Shown here one piece after another: positions 1 through 6,501 of a stretch of 27,524 nt of DNA; the stretch's first letter is position 1, and every line of letters begins with the position of its first letter. The DNA is from VRUE01 sp035554595 (lineage in GTDB: Bacteria > Actinomycetota > Thermoleophilia > Solirubrobacterales > 70-9). The notes beneath the pieces were generated by a model. The model was given only the letters and a program-made list of their open reading frames with translations. It was not told the DNA's origin and did not search any database. The stretch is from positions 1 to 27,524 of the forward strand of contig DATMIH010000096.1 of NCBI GenBank assembly GCA_035554595.1. The letters run 5' to 3'. The position numbers and the translations under genes are program-made.

Positions 1-59
1 CCGGCGATCTTCCAGACGTAGGGCTCGATCCGATCGGTGCTCTGCTTCGCGTCAGACAT
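1..59 (-). CDS. MFS exporter, N-terminal fragment (partial)
   Basis: Only the first 19 codons plus part of the next lie in the window. An ATG at 59-57 opens a minus-strand frame reading MSDAKQSTDRIEPYVWKIAG. The pattern of a short polar start followed by an RI-PYVW-K-AG stretch is typical of the segment just before the first membrane helix of DHA2/EmrB-QacA type 14-TM drug exporters of the major facilitator superfamily. That family match is from memory of the N-terminal pattern and is not proven by 20 residues. A consensus-like promoter lies immediately upstream (71-99), which supports the start. No Shine-Dalgarno sequence is visible, and the predicted leader is only a few bases long. The rest of the gene lies left of the window. 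Confidence 0.55.
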   Translation of the reverse strand, partial: MSDAKQSTDRIEPYVWKIA

Positions 60-70
60 TCGGTACCAAA

Positions 71-99
71 AGGTTAAGTACCTAATGTTTCCTTGTCAA
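71..99 (-). promoter_or_regulatory. sigma-70-type promoter of the MFS gene
   Basis: On the minus strand TTGACA (99-94) and TAACCT (76-71) are separated by exactly 17 bp. Transcription would begin around 60-64, close to the ATG at 59, so the mRNA would be leaderless or nearly so. An interrupted inverted repeat, AGGT-N5-ACCT (71-83), overlaps the -10 region and could be an operator; that part is speculative. Confidence 0.55.
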
Positions 100-197
100 G
101 CTTATGTGAACCTTGTACGGAAGCCGGCCGTATCTCTGGTCTCACGCGGCCCCGGGGCGGAAGCCACGACCGAAATCTCGTCCTCGAGGAGGCAGCG

Positions 198-386
198 ATG
201 CGGAAGCGAATCTCAGCGGCACTTGCGATTGCGGGCGTTATGGCGGTTGGAGGCAGTGGCGTGGCGGTTGCCAGTCATGGCGCCGATGACCCGGCCGGTC
301 ACGTGCGCCACCATCACCACCAGGGCAAGCACCACCATCACAACGGTCGCCACCACAACGGTAACGACGGCCCGAATCACCAGTAG
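198..386 (+). CDS. small secreted histidine-rich protein
   Basis: 62 aa. The ATG at 198 is preceded by a good ribosome site (GAGGAGG, 186-192); a longer in-frame version from 93 lacks one. Residues 1-26 form a signal peptide: basic MRKR, then a hydrophobic Ala/Val/Gly stretch, with likely cleavage near AVAS. The mature part of about 36 residues carries 12 of the protein's 13 histidines, including two HHHH runs (38-41, 45-48) and an HH pair, mixed with Gly, Asn and Asp. This composition suggests a secreted or wall-associated metal-binding peptide (Zn, Ni or Cu), but no family is recognised. It lies 25 nt ahead of the polyphosphate kinase gene, with no obvious functional link. Confidence 0.7.
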   Translation: MRKRISAALAIAGVMAVGGSGVAVASHGADDPAGHVRHHHHQGKHHHHNGRHHNGNDGPNHQ

Positions 387-399
387 CGGCAGCACGGCT

Positions 400-405
400 T
401 AGGCT
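400..405 (+). promoter_or_regulatory. candidate -10 box for the PPK2 gene (leaderless)
   Basis: TAGGCT ends 6 nt before the GTG start at 412, in the short gap after the His-rich gene. No Shine-Dalgarno is present, so a leaderless transcript starting at or next to the GTG is the simplest reading. No good -35 box is visible. Confidence 0.35.
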
Positions 406-411
406 TGGGGC

Positions 412-1218
412 GTGGCGCACAGCGACGACTCGCCCCAGGTCCTGAGCAAGAAGCAGTATGAGAAGGAGCTGGCCCGCCTGCAGGAGGAGCTGGTGCGGCT
501 GCAGGAGTGGGTCATCCACGCCGGGCTGAAGGTCGCGGTGCTCTTCGAGGGGCGCGACACCGCCGGCAAGGGCGGCGTGATCAAGCGGATCAGCGAGCGG
601 ACCAGCTCACGCGTGGTGCGCACGGTCGCGCTCGGCACCCCGACCGAGCGCGAGCGGACCCAGTGGTACTTCCAGCGCTACGTCGCCCACCTGCCGGCTG
701 CCGGAGAGATGGTTCTCTTCGATCGCAGCTGGTACAACCGCGCCGGCGTCGAGCGGGTAATGGGCTTCTGCAGCGATGAGGAGTACCAGGAGTTCATGCG
801 CTCGACCCCGAGCTTCGAGCGGATCCTGATGCGCTCCGGGCTGATCCTGATCAAGTACTGGCTCTCGATCTCCGACGAGGAGCAGGAGCGCCGCTTCAAG
901 GCCCGGATCGAGAACCCGAGCAAGCAGTGGAAGCTGAGCCCGATCGACCTCGAGGCGCGGGCGCGCTGGGTCGACTATGCCGAGGCCAAGGACGAGATGT
1001 TCGCCTACACCGACAGCAAGGACTCGCCCTGGTTCGTGGTCGAGGCCGACGACAAGCGCACCGCCCGGCTCAACCTGATCAGCCACCTGCTCGAACAGGT
1101 GCCTTACGAGCGCCTGCCGAGCGAGAAGATCGAGCTGCCGCCCCGCCAGGAACGCGCCTACGTGCGGCCGCCGGTGGAGACGCAGACCTTTGTGCCGACC
1201 CGCTTCCTGGTCGAGTAG
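412..1218 (+). CDS. ppk2: polyphosphate kinase 2 family protein
   Basis: 268 aa, GTG start. PPK2 enzymes transfer phosphate between inorganic polyphosphate and nucleotides in the cytoplasm, usually making ATP or GTP from the diphosphates. Diagnostic features are visible: Walker A GRDTAGKGG (47-55), the following IKRISE helix, Walker B-like FDRSWYNRAG (103-112) with the GVERVMGF continuation, and the lid region WKLSPIDLEAR around 173-183. Length and motif order fit a single-domain PPK2; subclass and preferred nucleotide cannot be read reliably. The N-terminal 35 residues form a charged helix (KKQYEKELARLQEEL). There is no clear ribosome site, but TAGGCT lies 6 nt upstream of the GTG. The stop is followed 26 nt later by the reductase gene on the same strand. 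Confidence 0.93.
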   Translation: MAHSDDSPQVLSKKQYEKELARLQEELVRLQEWVIHAGLKVAVLFEGRDTAGKGGVIKRISERTSSRVVRTVALGTPTERERTQWYFQRYVAHLPAAGEMVLFDRSWYNRAGVERVMGFCSDEEYQEFMRSTPSFERILMRSGLILIKYWLSISDEEQERRFKARIENPSKQWKLSPIDLEARARWVDYAEAKDEMFAYTDSKDSPWFVVEADDKRTARLNLISHLLEQVPYERLPSEKIELPPRQERAYVRPPVETQTFVPTRFLVE

Positions 1219-1230
1219 GCGCGCTCCTGG

Positions 1231-1236
1231 TATAGC
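1231..1236 (+). promoter_or_regulatory. candidate -10 box for the reductase gene
   Basis: TATAGC followed by T lies 8 nt before the GTG at 1245 in the 26-nt gap after ppk2. The gene has no Shine-Dalgarno sequence, so an internal promoter giving a leaderless mRNA is likely. Confidence 0.35.
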
Positions 1237-1244
1237 TCCATCGA

Positions 1245-1805
1245 GTGGCCCGCCTGATCTACTCGACGATTTCCTCGCTCGACGGCTACGTCGCCGATGC
1301 GGACGGCAACTTCGATTGGGCCGCTCCCGACGAGGAGGTGCACGCCTTCGTCAACGAGCTCGAGCGGCCGGTCGGGACCCACCTCCACGGGCGCCGGATG
1401 TACGAGGTGATGGCCTTCTGGGAGACGGTCGATATCGGACCAGAGCAGTCGCCTGTGATGCGCGACTTCGCCGAGATCTGGCGGGCGGCCGACAAGGTCG
1501 TCTACTCGCGCACGCTGGACGAGGTGTCAAGCGCCAATACGAGGCTCGAGCGGGAGTTCGATCCCAGCGCAGTGCGCGAGCTGGTCGATTCAGCAAGCCG
1601 CGACGTCATGATCGGCGGCCCCGAGCTCGCGGCGGCGGCGCTGAGGGCGAGCTTGGTCGACGAGTGCCAGGTCTTCCTTGCCCCGGTCGTGGTCGGCGCC
1701 GGCAAGCGCTCGCTTCCCGAGGGTGTCTTCGCGCGTCTCGAGCTGCTGGAGCAGCGCCGCTTCGACAGCGGCTTCGCCTACCTCCGCTACGAGGTGAAGC
1801 GCTAG
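1245..1805 (+). CDS. dihydrofolate reductase family protein (RibD C-terminal fold)
   Basis: 186 aa, GTG start. The N-terminus MARLIYSTISSLDGYVAD is the signature opening of the small stand-alone RibD_C/DHFR-like NADPH reductases common in actinobacteria. The mid-region RPVGTHLHGRRMYEVM and the C-terminal MIGGPELAAAALRASLVDE plus FLAPVVVGAG are the nucleotide-binding and fold-core segments of the family. Substrates for these stand-alone proteins are generally unknown, so folate or riboflavin metabolism should not be assumed. The stop codon TAG (1803-1805) shares the tetramer CTAG with the stop of the convergent gene at 1802. A TATAGC box 8 nt upstream suggests leaderless transcription. Confidence 0.9.
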   Translation: MARLIYSTISSLDGYVADADGNFDWAAPDEEVHAFVNELERPVGTHLHGRRMYEVMAFWETVDIGPEQSPVMRDFAEIWRAADKVVYSRTLDEVSSANTRLEREFDPSAVRELVDSASRDVMIGGPELAAAALRASLVDECQVFLAPVVVGAGKRSLPEGVFARLELLEQRRFDSGFAYLRYEVKR

Positions 1806-2362
1806 AGGCCCGTGGGGTGACGAGCCGCGAAGTCGGGCGGTTCGACTCTGGCCCGGTGCCAGCGCGGGCCGTTGACGCCGAGCGGGTCGTCGCGGGTGTC
1901 GAAGCGCAGGCCGGCGATGACCATGAAGACGTGCTCGTTGTTGGCGTAGACGGTGATCCAGCGACCGAGGCCGCTTTCGCCCCAGTAGGCGAGCTGTCCG
2001 GAGACCATCGTCTGGTCGAGCAGGCCGGCCGCGTGCAATACGTAGCTGACCGCGCCCGAGCAGTCGTAGCCGCGCGAGAGGAAGCTGACGTGCCCGCCGC
2101 CCCATACATAGGGCCTGCCGTCGATCTGGTTGGCGGCCGCGATCGCGCGCTTGACCGCATCCGGGGCCCTGGCGGGAGCGATCGCGCGTCCGTTGGCTAG
2201 TTCGGCGCCGCAGTTGGCGCTGGTGCGGACGGCGCCTTCGGGGGTCGGCATGCAGCCGGCGCCCCAGGGCGCGGGTTCGGCGCTGGCCAGCGGCGCAGTG
2301 AACGCGCAGGCGGCGAGTGTTGCGAGACAGATAAGGGCGAGCGTAGATCGCCGTGCGTGCAT
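1802..2362 (-). CDS. secreted NlpC/P60-like (C40 peptidase fold) protein, short paralog
   Basis: 186 aa. The start at 2362 gives a clean signal peptide: basic MHARR, a hydrophobic core, then a cut near ASA-EP around residue 28. The frame stays open far upstream, but that stretch antisenses the divergent paralog and is not coding. The core RPYVWGGGH (83-91), then GYDCSGAVSYVLH with Cys101, and His144 in NNEHVFMVIAG match the Cys-His layout of NlpC/P60 cell-wall amidases/endopeptidases. The third polar residue is not clear. Residues 83-186 are strikingly similar to 173-275 of the divergent neighbour at 2387, so the pair arose by duplication. Probable role: peptidoglycan remodelling outside the membrane. 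The promoter lies in the 24-nt divergent gap, with no ribosome site. Confidence 0.8.
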   Translation of the reverse strand: MHARRSTLALICLATLAACAFTAPLASAEPAPWGAGCMPTPEGAVRTSANCGAELANGRAIAPARAPDAVKRAIAAANQIDGRPYVWGGGHVSFLSRGYDCSGAVSYVLHAAGLLDQTMVSGQLAYWGESGLGRWITVYANNEHVFMVIAGLRFDTRDDPLGVNGPRWHRARVEPPDFAARHPTGL

Positions 2363-2368
2363 TGCGCG

Positions 2369-2378
2369 AGGGTACAGT
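2369..2378. promoter_or_regulatory. overlapping divergent -10 boxes sharing one TA
   Basis: In the 24-nt gap between the two paralogs, the plus strand reads AGGGTACAGT. Rightward TACAGT (2373-2378) ends 8 nt before ATG 2387; leftward TACCCT (2374-2369) ends 6 nt before ATG 2362. Both hexamers use the same TA at 2373-2374. Neither gene has a Shine-Dalgarno, so both mRNAs would be leaderless. Confidence 0.5.
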
Positions 2379-2386
2379 TCTGAGCA

Positions 2387-3214
2387 ATGGGCAGGCTGCA
2401 AAACGGGACTGCGCCGCCACTTTTGGCCGTGACGATGCTTGTTCTCGGCCTCTGGTTCACGGCCACTGCAAGCGCGGCTTCTGCTGGCGAGGACGGGGAA
2501 GGCGCCAGTCCGCTCGGCGAGACGCTGATGACCGCCGCCAAGGCGACCGGTGTGCTCGACGCGATCGAAGGCAGCCTTGTCTATCTCGGCGCGAAGTACG
2601 ACGGCGCGTCCACCGCCAAGAAGGTGGCCGCCGAGTCCACCGCTCCGGGCTCGGTGTATTCGGGGGAGGGAAGCGCCTACAAACCGGGGGACCCGCTGCC
2701 GCCGGCCTCGGCCGGCACCAACGGCACGCCGATCCCGCCGCCGCCAGGTAGCGGTGGCGAACCATTTGTCGCCCGTATCCCGGCGACGCCCAACAAATAC
2801 GGCGACCCGACCGCGACCTACGTCAGCGGCATCGCCCTCTCGCCAGCAGGTGCGCCAGAACGCGTCGCCGGCGTGATCAACGCCGCCAACATGATCGTCG
2901 GCCGCCCCTACATCTGGGGTGGCGGCCACGGCTCCTGGTACGCCCCCGGCTACGACTGCTCGGGTGCGGTCAGCTATGCCCTCGCCGGCGGCGGCTTCCT
3001 CTCCGAGCCGCTCGCATCGGGCCCGCTCGAGAGCTGGGGCGCGCCCGGCCCAGGCCGCTGGATCACCGTCTACGCCAGCGCCACCCACGCCTACGCGGTG
3101 ATCGCCGGCCTGCGCTGGGACACGGTCGGCGACGCCCGCGGCAGCGGCCCGCGCTGGCACGTCGCCGGCACACCGCCCGCCGGCTTCGTCGCCCGCCACC
3201 CGCCCGGCTACTGA
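2387..3214 (+). CDS. secreted NlpC/P60-like protein, long paralog
   Basis: 275 aa. The N-terminal 30 residues contain a hydrophobic stretch (LLAVTMLVLGLWFTATASA), probably a signal peptide or anchor. Residues 35-130 are a low-complexity linker rich in Gly, Pro, Ser and Ala, including IPPPPGSGG. Residues 130-275 form the catalytic-type domain with RPYIWGGGH (173-181), GYDCSGAVSYALA (Cys191) and ATHAYAVIAGLRWDT (His234). It shares the blocks YDCSGAVSY, GRWITVYA and GPRWH with its divergent neighbour, but has an extra linker of about 90 residues that may place the domain in the cell wall. A second start further in is possible but would remove the signal sequence. It ends 7 nt before the stop of the convergent lipoprotein gene. 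Confidence 0.82.
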   Translation: MGRLQNGTAPPLLAVTMLVLGLWFTATASAASAGEDGEGASPLGETLMTAAKATGVLDAIEGSLVYLGAKYDGASTAKKVAAESTAPGSVYSGEGSAYKPGDPLPPASAGTNGTPIPPPPGSGGEPFVARIPATPNKYGDPTATYVSGIALSPAGAPERVAGVINAANMIVGRPYIWGGGHGSWYAPGYDCSGAVSYALAGGGFLSEPLASGPLESWGAPGPGRWITVYASATHAYAVIAGLRWDTVGDARGSGPRWHVAGTPPAGFVARHPPGY

Positions 3215-3221
3215 GCTAGTA

Positions 3222-4442
3222 CTAGGGCTTGGTCGGCTGCAGGCCGATCAGCTCGTAGTAGCCGATCAGGTAGAGCCGGCGGCCGTCAGAGACCATCGGC
3301 GTGTAGCCGGCCTGCTTCAGCCCGAAGGTCTTGCGGTGAGTGCGGGCGTCGACCCCGATCGTCTCGCGCGTCTTGAAGCTCGAGGCGTAGACGGTGTGGC
3401 CGATCACGGTCGAGGTGCCGGGGATCGGCCCGCCGACGTCGTAGCGCCAGCGCTGCTTGCCATTGCGCGCGTCGAGCGAGTAGAGGTGCTCGTCGTAGGA
3501 GCCGATGTAGACGCTCGGCGGCGTGCCGGGCACGCGGGCGACGGCCGGTGAGCCGTAGATGAAGTTGTCGGTCGGGAAGGACCACTCGACCTTGCCGCTC
3601 ATCTCATCGAAGGCGAAGACGGTGCCGTCGTCGCGGGCGGCGTAGACGCGGCCGAAGGCGATCGCCGGCGAGGAGAAGAAGCCCCCCTCGCCGAAGGGCG
3701 GCACCTTCGACGTGTTGGTGCGCCAGATCTGCTTGCCGTCACTGGCGTCGAGGCAGAACACGCCGCTCTCGTAGTCGGCGACGTAGAGGCGGCCGTCGTG
3801 GAAGCTGGGGCTCGCTTTGATCGCCGCCGGCGAGTTGAACTGCCAGAGCACCTTGCCGTCGGAGGCCCGCACGGCGACCACGTTGGTCTTGTCGGTGCCG
3901 AGATAGAGCGTGCCGCCGACGGCCATTGGCGAGGATTCGAGGTGACCGACCAGTTTGCGCTTCCAGACTTCCTTTCCGCTCTCTACGTCGACCGCGACCA
4001 GATCGCCGTCTACGTCAGCGAAGAAGACCTTGCCTTCGTGGTAGACCGGCCCGGTCACGTCGGTCGGTTTGCCGGCATCCTTCGGATTCGTGTTCCGTTC
4101 CCAGAGGACCTTGCGATCGCTCAGCCGCACCGCCTTGGCGTTGCCGTACTTGTTGACCACGTAGGCGACCCCATCCGCGATCGCCGGCGGAAACTCGATC
4201 AGCGCGTGCGTATTGATCGACCACGCTTCCTTCAGCGGCGGGTCGAGAAAGCGCTCTTCGGCCGGCAGGTAGTGCGTGCGCTCGGGCACGCGGCCGAAGA
4301 GCGGCCAGGGCACGAGGGCGGCCTGAGATGGGGAGGAGGCTGAGGTCTCATCGTCGCCGGAGCCGCCGCACCCCGCGAGCGCGCCGAGGCAGGCGACGAT
4401 CACGAGCAGCAAGGCGAAAAGTCTCCCCGGCGAGCAGCGCAT
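3222..4442 (-). CDS. PQQ-binding-like beta-propeller lipoprotein
   Basis: 406 aa. The start is placed at the ATG 4442, which gives a lipoprotein signal: hydrophobic FALLLVIVACLGALAGCGG with lipobox LAGC. The frame stays open upstream through tRNA-Gly, which cannot be coding. After a short Ser/Thr/Glu linker, repeated blades carry the PQQ-type pattern, for example VVAVRASDGKVLWQF, VFCLDASDGKQIWRT, VFAFDEMSGKVEWSF and LYSLDARNGKQRWRY. Such lipoproteins face the outside of the membrane. Their ligand is usually unknown, and PQQ dehydrogenase activity is not implied. BamB-like scaffolding is an alternative from the fold, but outer-membrane assembly is unlikely in this lineage. It sits downstream of tRNA-Gly on the same strand. 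Confidence 0.88.
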   Translation of the reverse strand: MRCSPGRLFALLLVIVACLGALAGCGGSGDDETSASSPSQAALVPWPLFGRVPERTHYLPAEERFLDPPLKEAWSINTHALIEFPPAIADGVAYVVNKYGNAKAVRLSDRKVLWERNTNPKDAGKPTDVTGPVYHEGKVFFADVDGDLVAVDVESGKEVWKRKLVGHLESSPMAVGGTLYLGTDKTNVVAVRASDGKVLWQFNSPAAIKASPSFHDGRLYVADYESGVFCLDASDGKQIWRTNTSKVPPFGEGGFFSSPAIAFGRVYAARDDGTVFAFDEMSGKVEWSFPTDNFIYGSPAVARVPGTPPSVYIGSYDEHLYSLDARNGKQRWRYDVGGPIPGTSTVIGHTVYASSFKTRETIGVDARTHRKTFGLKQAGYTPMVSDGRRLYLIGYYELIGLQPTKP

Positions 4443-4505
4443 CGGCTCTGCATCGACCAATCGGCGCGAGTCTTGAGTGCCACGCCCGGGCCCCGGAGAA
4501 GAGAG

Positions 4506-4576
4506 AGCGGCGGACGGGAATTGAACCCGCGTCATCAGCTTGGAAGGCTGAGGCTCTACCGTTGAGCTACCGCCGC
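4506..4576 (-). tRNA. tRNA-Gly (TCC anticodon)
   Basis: Reading the minus strand, GCGGCGG and CCGCCGC form a perfect 7-bp acceptor stem. The T arm is GCGGG-TTCAATT-CCCGT, and the anticodon stem TCAGC/GCTGA encloses the loop CTTCCAA, giving anticodon TCC (plus-strand 4544-4542). About 71 nt, no encoded CCA. It is divergent from tRNA-Pro, separated by 30 nt. The 3' trailer runs directly toward the lipoprotein gene at 4442. Confidence 0.95.
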
Positions 4577-4606
4577 GGATGAATCCGTAAGAATGTAATC
4601 CAGCCA

Positions 4607-4680
4607 CGGGGAGTGGCGCAGTCTGGTAGCGCACTCGGCTGGGGGCCGAGCGGTCGCAGGTTCAAATCCTGTCTCCCCGA
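4607..4680 (+). tRNA. tRNA-Pro (GGG anticodon)
   Basis: CGGGGAG (4607-4613) pairs with CTCCCCG (4673-4679), with A as discriminator. The anticodon stem CTCGG/CCGAG encloses the loop CTGGGGG, giving anticodon GGG (4641-4643). The T arm is GCAGG-TTCAAAT-CCTGT. About 74 nt, no encoded CCA. It ends 51 nt before the stop of the TIR gene, so the lower-GC patch begins right behind this tRNA. Confidence 0.95.
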
Positions 4681-4731
4681 TTGAAGACATCCGCAGGATC
4701 AGAAGGCGGCGGCTACGTTGACGATTTTTGA

Positions 4732-5641
4732 TCAGATGCCAACAGACGCCAGCAGATTGTTGACGACCTCCGGAGCAGGTTGCCAGTCAATTTGACCTTC
4801 CTTGATCTCTCGGTTCTCCTCGCAGGCCTCTCTAAGTTCTGCGGCAAGCCTTTGAGTCCACGCCTCCTTCGGCACCATCTTCAATGCGACGAAGCGGCTG
4901 CGAACTTCGTCGTAAGAGCCACTCTCGATGAACTTGCGAACCAGCACATCGGCCATGCGCTGCTTGGTTAGATCATGACCAGCGAACGCCTCGAAGAGCT
5001 TTCTCGCGATTTCTCTGTACTCATCACCCCCCTTTATCGTTAGCGCTTGATACTTCGCGAAGAATCCATGAGGGTCGCCTCCAAAGCGAAGAGGGACGAC
5101 TAGTTTTCCGTGAGCGGTGGCGATTCCGATCTCCTGGTTCGTCCAGTCGCTTTCCTTGAAATTCGGAGTAACGAGTGCGACAACCGCATCACACGTTCGG
5201 AGGCCGACCTGTAGGACATCTTGCCACTCTTGGCTCACTTGGATGCTTTCATGGGCGACGAACGCCTCGATCTCTCTCCGCAAGATGGCGCCGTAGTTTC
5301 TTGGCTACATCTACGTGACTGGTGCAATGAGACAAAAAGGCTCGGAAATTGTCGGTTTCCCATGGATCCTGAGAAGCAAGGATTTGAGGGGTGCGCACAG
5401 CTATTGGAGCGATGTCCGGCTCCGCGGGCGGATTCAAGTACTGGCTGAGTTCAGCCAGCTGCTCATCGGTGCCGGTGCTAGCCCGCTCTCGCGTGTAATT
5501 CAACGGATTTCCTCCGTAGCCAGTTGTTCCAAAGCCAAATTGGTCGAATACCAGATCAACTTCTCCTCGATCGAAGTGCTCTCCACTGGACATGCGCTCC
5601 GCGATTTCTTTGATGCGGTCGACCCGTTCGCCCGGTTTCAT
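4732..5641 (-). pseudogene. TIR-domain protein split by a frameshift at a (GA)4 tract
   Basis: Two overlapping minus-strand frames make one protein. Frame A (5641-5249, ATG 5641; an in-frame TAA lies five codons upstream) has a roughly 95-residue charged helical N-terminal domain, then the first TIR strand FRAFLSHCTSHVDVAKKL and helix. Frame B (to 4732) continues the same TIR domain: EAFVAHESIQVSQEWQDVL, then LVTPNFKESDWTNQEIGIA with the glutamate expected for NAD-cleaving TIRs. A helical C-terminal tail of about 85 residues follows. The frames join at GAGAGAGA (5278-5271); one more GA would give an unbroken protein of about 303 aa. Base composition is near 50% GC, well below the neighbours, and the gene sits next to two tRNAs, so transfer is likely. 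Family role: NAD depletion or signalling in phage defence. Sequencing error, decay or phase variation are all possible. Confidence 0.8.
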
Positions 5642-5790
5642 GGATGCGAAGTTTTACCGGAATGGATCTAGACCATCGCATTCCAAGGCTTGATAAGTCA
5701 TGTGGCGAGGATCTTTATGCCGCTGACCAAACATAAGTGTTGTGCAGTGGTCTTCTGGCCCCGCTGGACAGATTCAGCTATCTGGAAAGC

Positions 5791-5796
5791 TACAAT
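5791..5796 (+). promoter_or_regulatory. -10 box of the small two-gene module (leaderless)
   Basis: TACAAT, one of the best -10 matches in the window, ends 6 nt before the GTG at 5803, placing the start of transcription at or next to the start codon. No convincing -35 box at normal spacing; TGGACA (5765-5770) is 20 bp away. Confidence 0.5.
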
Positions 5797-5802
5797 TGGG
5801 GC

Positions 5803-6003
5803 GTGACCAAGGCTGAGCTGATCGAGCAGGTCAAGGCTATGACCGAGGAGGAAGCGGCGGAGGTGAGGCTCATCTACGCGCCGGATTGGCCCTCCAAGGC
5901 GACTTCGATTGAGGAGATCCGCAAGCGAACGGGGACTACCCCGATGAGCCGCGAGGATTTCGACCGGCATTTCGGTTCGTTGCCAACCGACGGCGAGGGA
6001 TAG
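5803..6003 (+). CDS. small antitoxin-like protein
   Basis: 66 aa from GTG 5803, chosen because TACAAT lies 6 nt upstream and a longer ATG version at 5737 adds a non-conserved leader. The protein is small, acidic and helical: TKAELIEQVKAMTEEEAAEV, a middle segment with APDWPSKATSIEEIRKR, and a C-terminal tail PMSREDFDRHFGSLPTDGEG. The acidic tail ending GSLPTDGEG resembles the ends of small actinobacterial antitoxin-like proteins; this is recalled similarity, not a confirmed family. A 6-nt gap to the next gene on the same strand supports a two-gene operon, as in toxin-antitoxin modules. No DNA-binding motif is obvious. Confidence 0.55.
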   Translation: MTKAELIEQVKAMTEEEAAEVRLIYAPDWPSKATSIEEIRKRTGTTPMSREDFDRHFGSLPTDGEG

Positions 6004-6009
6004 CCGGCG

Positions 6010-6501
6010 GTGAGTGCGGGCGCGGGTCCGCGCTTCGAAGTCCGCGTGGTAGACGAGGTTCTTGCTGAGGATCTCGCCCGCTGCACGAGGGCGGCGAGGG
6101 CCGCGATCGAGCCGGTGGTCGCAGAGGTCAGGCGCGACGGCGTGCCCTTCGAGTGGCTGCGGCGCTGCGAAGAGGAAGGCCACGACGGGACTCGCCTCGG
6201 TGGCTGCGTGAAGTTCTACATTCCCCGCCCCGCCGGGCAGTGGGGAGCCGCCGCTGCTTCGAGGTCAGGATTCGGGGTTTGGGTGCCCGGTGGAGCTGAG
6301 CGTGAGGTGGGACCACTCCTGAGTCCCGCCATAAAGCGGGCGATATCGGTACTTGCCTTCCTTGAGCGTGCCGCCATTCGCCATCATGAGCTCGTGGATG
6401 GCGCCGCCTGTCGCGTGCACGCCGTGGCCCTCCGCCGAACCAACTTTGAGCCAGCTGCCGGGGGCTACTTCAATCTGAAAGATAAACATCATCGAAATTA
6501 G
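6010..6501 (+). CDS. toxin-like protein, probably broken in its second half
   Basis: GTG 6010, six bases after the antitoxin-like gene. Residues 1-79 look like real coding sequence with GC-rich third positions: FEVRVVDEVLAEDLARCTR, a long helix AARAAIEPVVAEVRRDG, VPFEWLRRCEEE, then GGCVKFYIPRPAGQWG, a likely core beta strand. Size and position fit a small RelE/HigB-like or related toxin, but no catalytic motif is recognised. From about 6246 (residue 80) the reading changes to AAAASRSGFGVWVPGGAERE and onward, third-position bias collapses, and a coding-like frame appears on the other strand. The original C-terminus was probably lost by a rearrangement, so the product may be inactive. Confidence is for the first half only. 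Confidence 0.45.
   Translation: MSAGAGPRFEVRVVDEVLAEDLARCTRAARAAIEPVVAEVRRDGVPFEWLRRCEEEGHDGTRLGGCVKFYIPRPAGQWGAAAASRSGFGVWVPGGAEREVGPLLSPAIKRAISVLAFLERAAIRHHELVDGAACRVHAVALRRTNFEPAAGGYFNLKDKHHRN

Noticed and set aside
300..370. Short tandem-like CACCATCAC repeats as a repeat element
   Set aside because: They are explained by His codons of the small secreted protein.
1190..2200. 336-aa plus-strand reading frame rich in Arg and Ala
   Set aside because: Shadow frame over two real genes; composition is typical of GC-rich antisense or out-of-frame reading.
2363..3199. Long minus-strand extension upstream of the short NlpC/P60-like gene
   Set aside because: It is antisense to the divergent paralog, lacks domain sense, and would bury the signal peptide that begins at 2362.
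4443..4634. N-terminal extension of the propeller lipoprotein
   Set aside because: The extension translates through tRNA-Gly and part of tRNA-Pro; the lipoprotein signal starts at 4442.
5249..5283. Programmed +1 ribosomal frameshift as the explanation of the split TIR gene
   Set aside because: No known slippery stop-plus-rare-codon signal is visible; a GA-unit change explains the join better. Not excluded without expression data.
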